Assembly (NCBI GenBank): GCA_030642545.1
Contig: DAOWNP010000056.1
Coordinates: forward strand, 1 to 10,459
Length of the DNA stretch: 10,459 bases
Reading direction: 5' to 3'
Source: Desulfobacteraceae bacterium
GTDB lineage: Bacteria > Desulfobacterota > Desulfobacteria > Desulfobacterales > DAOWNP01
The translations under genes were made by a program, and so were the position numbers. The notes beneath the pieces were generated by a model that saw nothing but the letters and a program-made list of their open reading frames with translations, made no database searches and was not told where the DNA came from. This document shows positions 5,474-10,459 of this stretch, piece by piece. Position 1 is the stretch's first letter; each line of letters opens with the position of its first letter.

Positions 5474-8053
5474 ATGCTGGATCAATCTTTATTACAGGAA
5501 TTCATTATAGAATCTGAAGAACACTTAGATGAGATGGAAGCAAGTCTTCTTTTATTTGAAACAGAACCTGAAAACAAGGAAAATTTAGATAATATTTTCC
5601 GATCTGTTCATAGTATTAAAGGCTCTGCAGAATATATGGGATTTGAAAAAATAGCAAAATTATCACACTCTCTGGAAAATCTTCTCGAAATACTCAGAAA
5701 AGGTGAAATATCACACAATAAAGATATTACAGATGCTTTGATAGAAGCAAGAGATCGTGCAGCATTTCTTATAGCTGATATAGATGAAGGAGGTGAAGAA
5801 AAAACCTTAATAGATGATATTATAATCCGTATAAATGATTTATCTAAAAATAGCACTATAGATAGTAGTACAACGGAACCTAAGCTTTTTGCAGATAAAG
5901 ATCAGGAAATAGAGACTATCAGTTTTAAGGAAATAAATAATGAAAAAAAAGATAATCTTGTGTATGAGGAAGAATATGATGATGAATATGATGAGGAACT
6001 TTTTGAGATTTTCATACAATATTTAAAAGAAAATATTGTTTTACTTGAAGATCAGGTAAAAACATTCAATAATTCGGAAAACAAAACCGAAATACTTATT
6101 AAATGTATAGATACAATAAACAGCCTTAAATCATCTGCCAATTATATGGATTTTAAAAAACTTATTGATCTGTATGAAAACTGGATAAAAGATATAGAAA
6201 AATATCAGGAAGTTTTTTTTCTTGATGATAACAATTCTAATAATGAATTTTTTGAAACAGCCTTCGTATATTTAAATAAAATTGTCAATTTTTTCCCATC
6301 TCATTTAAAAATAAGTGAAGAATTTATTTCAAGTTTTAAAGCAAGCGAATCTTCAGATAAAAATCTATTATTTACAGAACCTGATAAATCGGATCAAAAA
6401 CAACCTGAAAGCCAGAAAGATCAATATCAAAATCTTTATAATGAACTTGATAACCTGACATTAGATACTTCCTTAGAAAAAATTGAAAAATTAAATCTTT
6501 TTGAAAATGATTCTTTTAAAGAAAAAGATGAAAACAATCTTTTTTTAGAAACAGATTCAGATAAAGACTTAAAAACAGACCTGCAAACAGAAAAAAAAGA
6601 TATTAATGAATTTGACAAAAAGCAACAAGCTGATGAAGATTTAAAAATTATTTTACCCGAAGAAGTTAAAAATATAGCAAAGTCTCAGTTACTAAAAAAA
6701 GGCACATCAGAAAAAATAGCAAAACAGAGCATTAGAATAGAATCTTCTAAAATTGATTTTTTAATGAATCAAACCGGCGAACTAATTGTAAACCGTGCCG
6801 GATTTTTACAAATACTAAATGATATGACAAGCTTTCAAGAATATTTAACTGATAATAAATTAATAGAACAAAACAAAACAAAGGAGTTTAAAAAGCTGCT
6901 GTTTAAACTGAGTGAAGCAAATATTTCCCTCGGCAGAGTGGCAAATGAGCTTCAGGACGGAGTAATGAAAGCAAGGATGCAGCCAATTTCCAAGCTTTTC
7001 AATAGATATCCCCGTCTGGTTCGCGAGCTTACTTATGGATCTGATAAAAAAGTTAAATTAAATATAAGCGGGATTGAAACAGAACTTGATAAAATGGTAA
7101 TCCAGGAAATAAGCGATCCTATTGTCCATATTATTCGAAATGCAGTTGACCATGGTATAGAAACAACAGAAGATCGTATATCTGCCGGAAAAAATGAAGA
7201 AGGAAACCTTAATCTTAAAGCTTATCATGAAGGAAATCATGTGGTAGTAGAAATCAGCGATGATGGGAAAGGAATTGATCCTCATGAAATCAAAAAAATA
7301 GCTTTAAAAAAAAATATGATGCATATAAATGAACTTGAGAAATTAAATTCAAGAGAAATTATATCACTGATTATGAAACCCGGTTTTTCAACTTCAAAAA
7401 AAATAACCAAAACTTCCGGTCGTGGTGTAGGAATGGATGTGGTTAAAAAGAATATAGACAAGCTGAATGGGATAATAGAGATTGATTCAAAAAAAGGTGT
7501 TAAAACACTGATAAGGATTAAACTTCCTCTTACAATAGCTATAATTAAAGCTTTACTTGTTCGTATAGGAAATGACATTTTTACCATTCCTCTTGCATCT
7601 GTGGAAAAAACTCTAACTGTATATAAAAAAGAAATTTTTGTAATTGAAAATGTAGAAGTTATTCAATTAAGTGACAGTGTTTTATCATTAATGCGATTAT
7701 CTGAAATTTTTAATATAAAAAGTTTTACTACAGATACAGATAAAGTATTTGTAGTAATTATTAATACAGGTATGAGAAAAATAGGAATTGTTGTTGATTC
7801 TTTATTAGGACAGGAAGAAATTGTAATAAAACCTCTTGCTGATTATCTTATAGCTGAAAGTGGTTTCTCAGGAGCCACACTCTTGGGAGATGGTAAAATA
7901 TCTCTTATTTTAGATGTCTATGAACTTGTAAATATATTTATAAACAAACAATTAAAAAGAAAGAAAACAGCATCTGCTTTAGATACTAAACTTCAAAATA
8001 ATAACATACTGCCTGATTCTTTAAATACACAGGAGGCATATACTCTACATTAA
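5474..8053 (+). CDS. cheA: Chemotaxis histidine kinase CheA with extra degenerate HPt domain
   Basis: This is an 859-residue cytoplasmic kinase that autophosphorylates under receptor/CheW control and passes phosphate to response regulators. Domains in order: P1/HPt (about 1-118) with phosphohistidine H46 in SVHSIKGSAEYMGF; an acidic stretch (EEYDDEYDEE); a second HPt-like helical bundle (about 172-275) where the matching motif reads TINSLKSSANYMDF, with N216 in place of the histidine; a long charged low-complexity linker (about 280-410); P3 dimerisation (about 420-510); and the P4 ATPase (about 511-685). P4 has the N-box HIIRNAVDHG (near 551), G1 DDGKGID (596-602) and G2 GRGVGMDVV (near 649). 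A P5 CheW-like domain (about 685-825) follows. There is no recognisable P2 CheY/CheB-docking domain and no C-terminal receiver. All catalytic boxes look intact. AGAGG (5461-5465) lies 8 bases before the ATG. The gene follows the permease by 47 bases. Confidence 0.96.
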   Translation: MLDQSLLQEFIIESEEHLDEMEASLLLFETEPENKENLDNIFRSVHSIKGSAEYMGFEKIAKLSHSLENLLEILRKGEISHNKDITDALIEARDRAAFLIADIDEGGEEKTLIDDIIIRINDLSKNSTIDSSTTEPKLFADKDQEIETISFKEINNEKKDNLVYEEEYDDEYDEELFEIFIQYLKENIVLLEDQVKTFNNSENKTEILIKCIDTINSLKSSANYMDFKKLIDLYENWIKDIEKYQEVFFLDDNNSNNEFFETAFVYLNKIVNFFPSHLKISEEFISSFKASESSDKNLLFTEPDKSDQKQPESQKDQYQNLYNELDNLTLDTSLEKIEKLNLFENDSFKEKDENNLFLETDSDKDLKTDLQTEKKDINEFDKKQQADEDLKIILPEEVKNIAKSQLLKKGTSEKIAKQSIRIESSKIDFLMNQTGELIVNRAGFLQILNDMTSFQEYLTDNKLIEQNKTKEFKKLLFKLSEANISLGRVANELQDGVMKARMQPISKLFNRYPRLVRELTYGSDKKVKLNISGIETELDKMVIQEISDPIVHIIRNAVDHGIETTEDRISAGKNEEGNLNLKAYHEGNHVVVEISDDGKGIDPHEIKKIALKKNMMHINELEKLNSREIISLIMKPGFSTSKKITKTSGRGVGMDVVKKNIDKLNGIIEIDSKKGVKTLIRIKLPLTIAIIKALLVRIGNDIFTIPLASVEKTLTVYKKEIFVIENVEVIQLSDSVLSLMRLSEIFNIKSFTTDTDKVFVVIINTGMRKIGIVVDSLLGQEEIVIKPLADYLIAESGFSGATLLGDGKISLILDVYELVNIFINKQLKRKKTASALDTKLQNNNILPDSLNTQEAYTLH

Positions 8054-8086
8054 ATAGTTTTTAAGTAAACAATCATTTTTTATTCA

Positions 8087-8092
8087 TATAAT
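8087..8092 (+). promoter_or_regulatory. Possible internal -10 box before the DUF4388 fusion gene
   Basis: A perfect TATAAT lies 25 bases before the ATG at 8118, in the 64-base gap after cheA. The -35 region is weak (TTAAGT at 8061-8066 is 20 bases away). The gene also lacks a clear Shine-Dalgarno sequence, as for the HAMP gene. Chance is likely in this AT-rich gap. Confidence 0.2.
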
Positions 8093-8117
8093 AATACGAT
8101 TTCAGATTTTTAATATT

Positions 8118-9572
8118 ATGGAAAATAAAATACCAAAAAACAACGAAGGATTTGCAGGCACCTTAAGTAACATAGATCTTACAGATCTTATTCAGATGTG
8201 TTGTATCTCGCTTTCAAGCCTTAGTATTGTGGTAATAAAAGATGATTTAAAGGGAACTATAGTTATAAAAAAAGGTGATGTTATACATGCTGTATATTCT
8301 GATCTTGTAGGAGAAAAAGCTTTTTATGAAATTTTGGGATGGAAGAGTGGACGATTTGAAACATTTGACAGCCAAAATTATTCAGAAGTTACAATTAAGC
8401 AAAACTATCAATATTTACTGATGGAAGCAGCTCACAGGGAAGATGAAAAACTTGCTGATAAGCTTGAGAAAAATCCTGATAATAAAAATTATTTACCTGA
8501 TAACTCACATATTGCAGAAAAATTAAAGATTATGATTGTAGATGACTCTCCTGTTATGCGAAGAATTTTATGTGATATTTTTACATCAGATGACAATATA
8601 GACGTTGCTGGAATAGCTGAAAATGGTGAAGAAGCTCTTGTGCTATTAGATAAAATCAAGCCGGATATCATTACCTTAGATGTAAACATGCCGGTTATGA
8701 GCGGCAGTACAGCTCTAAAGCATATTATGATAAAAAATCCATGCCCTGTTGTTATTATCAGTAATCCTGGAAACGATACTCATGCAGATTCCCACACAGG
8801 GATTTTTGATTTTTTACGAATTGGGGCTGTTGATTATATTAAAAAACCAGTCAGACAAGAAAATATGTTAGCTCAGGAACAACAAATTATTAAAAAAGTT
8901 TTTCAGGTTTCAAAAGCAAAAATCAATAATTTTAAAAGAGTTAAAAATCCTAAAATTATACCTTATAATGAAAAAATCTCCAGTTCCTGTTCACTCTCTT
9001 CTGCTGATTGTAAAAATTTAGTAATCATTAATTCAGGAATTGGCGGATTTTCTGAAATTATCAGGCTTGTTTCAGGATATCCTAAAAATAGTGGGACATG
9101 TTTTTTTATATTTCAGGATATGCCTTCTGAACTTACAGAGGCTTTTGCTTTTTATCTTGATAAAAGAAGCAGGTTAGATGTTTTGGCGGTAGATTATATA
9201 CCCCCCATAATTAATGGACATTGTTATATAAATGCAGATAATTTAAATTTAAATAAAGAAGACAAGCCTATTGGGTACAAGTTTGATGATTTTTTAATGT
9301 CTGTTTCAGAATCTTTTGATGGAAATATTATTATAGTTTTTCTTTCAGGTGCTCAGGCAGGAAGTATTAATAATATAAAAAAAATAAAGAAAAAAAATAT
9401 GAAAATCATTGCTCAACACCCTTCATATTGTCTTATTCCTGATTTTATAGAGGAAGCTGTCAGAAAAGAAATTATAGATCAAAAAGTAAACCCTCTTAAT
9501 CTATCAGAAGAGATAGATAAATCTATCTCTGCAATTGATGTAAAAATTGATGTAAAACAAGGAAACATATGA
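8118..9572 (+). CDS. DUF4388-receiver-CheB-like fusion, catalytically degenerate
   Basis: This is a 484-residue protein of three parts. Residues about 12-100 match the DUF4388 (PATAN) pattern: GFAGTLSNIDLTDLIQ, then GTIVIKKGDVIHAVY and a GRFETF end. Residues about 136-255 are a CheB-type receiver with D142/D143, phosphoacceptor D188 (LDVNMPVMSG) and K243 in IKKP. Residues about 300-470 have the CheB methylesterase fold but not its catalysis. The Ser of GASTGG aligns with G307 in NSGIGG (S306 is one place off), the His of QHMP is D334 in QDMP, and the Asp of TGMGxDG falls on G415 in SGAQAGS. Demethylation or deamidation of receptors is therefore unlikely. It is probably a phosphorylation-controlled regulator fed by the adjacent CheA. 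DUF4388 occurs in motility and cell-polarity regulators of several phyla, but its function is not settled. No clear ribosome site precedes the ATG. The stop overlaps the next gene's start (ATGA). Confidence 0.9.
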   Translation: MENKIPKNNEGFAGTLSNIDLTDLIQMCCISLSSLSIVVIKDDLKGTIVIKKGDVIHAVYSDLVGEKAFYEILGWKSGRFETFDSQNYSEVTIKQNYQYLLMEAAHREDEKLADKLEKNPDNKNYLPDNSHIAEKLKIMIVDDSPVMRRILCDIFTSDDNIDVAGIAENGEEALVLLDKIKPDIITLDVNMPVMSGSTALKHIMIKNPCPVVIISNPGNDTHADSHTGIFDFLRIGAVDYIKKPVRQENMLAQEQQIIKKVFQVSKAKINNFKRVKNPKIIPYNEKISSSCSLSSADCKNLVIINSGIGGFSEIIRLVSGYPKNSGTCFFIFQDMPSELTEAFAFYLDKRSRLDVLAVDYIPPIINGHCYINADNLNLNKEDKPIGYKFDDFLMSVSESFDGNIIIVFLSGAQAGSINNIKKIKKKNMKIIAQHPSYCLIPDFIEEAVRKEIIDQKVNPLNLSEEIDKSISAIDVKIDVKQGNI

Positions 9573-10459
9573 ATAAGAACGCAACAATTATTCCAATAGC
9601 CAGCGGAAAAGGAGGAGTAGGTAAAAGTATGTTTGCAGCCAACCTGGCAATTGCCCTCGCTAAAATGGGGCATTTGACTGTAGCTGTAGATTTAGATTTT
9701 GGAGGTTCGAATCTTTATACATATTTAGGTATATCAAACATTCATCCCGGTATAGGAAATTATCTGAAAACAAAAGATTTTAAATTTAACGATCTTATGG
9801 TTCAAACCAGTATTTTAAATCTCAAATTTATACCTGGAGATGGAAAATTTCCGTTTATGTCTAATATATCTAAAGAGCAGAGAATAGATTTAAACAGGCA
9901 TATCAGGCAGATTCCTGCAAAATATATCATACTTGATATAGGCGCAGGCTCAATGTTTAATTCTCTTAGTTTTTATGGTCTTGCCCATAGAGGAATAATA
10001 ATCTCACCTTTTGAAATTCCTTCCATCATGAATTTTATAACATTTTTAAGAAGTTTTATGTTTCGTGTATTATGCGGAATTGTACATAAAAACAAAGAAG
10101 TATTGAATATTATTACATCAACCATAACAAGCTCTGTAGAACCTGCTCTTTTGACTATTAAGTATTTTTTAGAAATAATAGAAAAATATGATTCTGTACT
10201 TTCAAAAAGAGCTTACGAAATATGCAATAAATATAAACCTCATATTATTTTTAATATGGGTGATAATCCCTCTGACCTGACTGTTTTAAATAAAATTGAT
10301 ACAACATTAAAAAACATTCTTTCTATGAAAGCTGTTTTTTTAGGTTGTATATTTTATGATAAATGTGTTCGCAACTCTTCAAAAAATGGAGATCTCCTTT
10401 TTGAAAAATATCCTGACAGCATTGCATCAAAAGAGATACAGAATATAGCTGAACGTATA
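9569..10459 (+). CDS. FlhG/MinD-like ParA-family ATPase, 3'-truncated
   Basis: The first 297 residues are visible and the frame stays open to the window edge. The deviant Walker A motif SGKGGVGKS contains signature lysine K14 and P-loop lysine K19. The A' motif has D41 (VAVDLDFGGSN). Walker B is YIILDIGAGS with D123, followed by FNSL, then a stretch ending in SIMNFITFLRSFMFRVL that resembles the FlhG pattern in which a helix with paired aromatic and arginine residues follows. ATPases of this family dimerise on ATP, often at the membrane, and set the place or number of polar structures such as flagella, pili or chemosensory arrays. The ATG at 9569 overlaps the preceding TGA (ATGA), so translation is coupled to the degenerate CheB fusion, and GGAAAC just upstream may serve as a weak ribosome site. 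FlhG is the closest recognisable relative, but no FlhF is seen here; a dedicated array-positioning ATPase is an alternative. Confidence 0.85.
   Translation, partial: MNKNATIIPIASGKGGVGKSMFAANLAIALAKMGHLTVAVDLDFGGSNLYTYLGISNIHPGIGNYLKTKDFKFNDLMVQTSILNLKFIPGDGKFPFMSNISKEQRIDLNRHIRQIPAKYIILDIGAGSMFNSLSFYGLAHRGIIISPFEIPSIMNFITFLRSFMFRVLCGIVHKNKEVLNIITSTITSSVEPALLTIKYFLEIIEKYDSVLSKRAYEICNKYKPHIIFNMGDNPSDLTVLNKIDTTLKNILSMKAVFLGCIFYDKCVRNSSKNGDLLFEKYPDSIASKEIQNIAERI

Noticed and set aside
7058..7587. Minus-strand open frames inside cheA
   Set aside because: They lie antisense to the intact ATPase domain of CheA and arise from the AT-rich codon use of that gene.
1..10459. CRISPR array, tRNA, rRNA or transposase gene
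   Set aside because: No regularly spaced direct repeats, no cloverleaf or rRNA sequence and no transposase motif were seen.

Overview
The window holds most of a one-directional (+ strand) chemosensory cluster from an AT-rich Gram-negative bacterium. The style suggests an anaerobic deltaproteobacterium of the Desulfobacterales (Desulfonema/Desulfobacter-like). This rests on recall of similar proteins: a Cache_3-Cache_2 chemoreceptor, a DUF4388-receiver fusion, and an FlhG/MinD-like ATPase with a GAGS..FNSL motif. It is an inference, not a database match.

Layout. (1) 1-500: a 60-residue zinc-ribbon protein, then an 86-bp imperfect palindrome resembling an integron attC recombination site, then an AT-rich leader. 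(2) 500-2752: a transmembrane methyl-accepting chemotaxis protein. (3) 2753-2910: a non-coding block of nested inverted repeats that looks like a dispersed repeat; it creates a false upstream extension of the next gene. (4) 2936-3847: CheW and a stand-alone CheY. (5) 3910-5426: a membrane protein with a HAMP domain but no output domain, overlapping by 11 bases a TauE/SafE-family permease that is split by a one-base frameshift at a run of seven A. (6) 5474-8053: a CheA kinase with a normal N-terminal HPt domain, then a second HPt-like domain whose histidine is replaced by asparagine, and no receiver domain. (7) 8118-9572: a DUF4388-receiver-CheB-like fusion in which all three methylesterase catalytic residues appear to be lost. 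(8) 9569 to the window end: an FlhG/MinD-type ATPase overlapping the previous gene by ATGA, truncated by the window edge.

How they could work together. The receptor signals through CheW to CheA. CheA can phosphorylate CheY (D54) and the receiver of the DUF4388 fusion (D188). No CheR and no catalytically competent CheB lies in the window, so any methylation-based adaptation must be encoded elsewhere or be absent. The CheB-like fusion is better read as a regulatory or scaffold protein. Its overlap with a MinD/FlhG ATPase suggests a role in placing or gating a polar structure such as a chemosensory array, flagellum or pilus. I see no convincing terminator between the genes, so the segment from the receptor onward may be one long transcription unit with possible internal starts.
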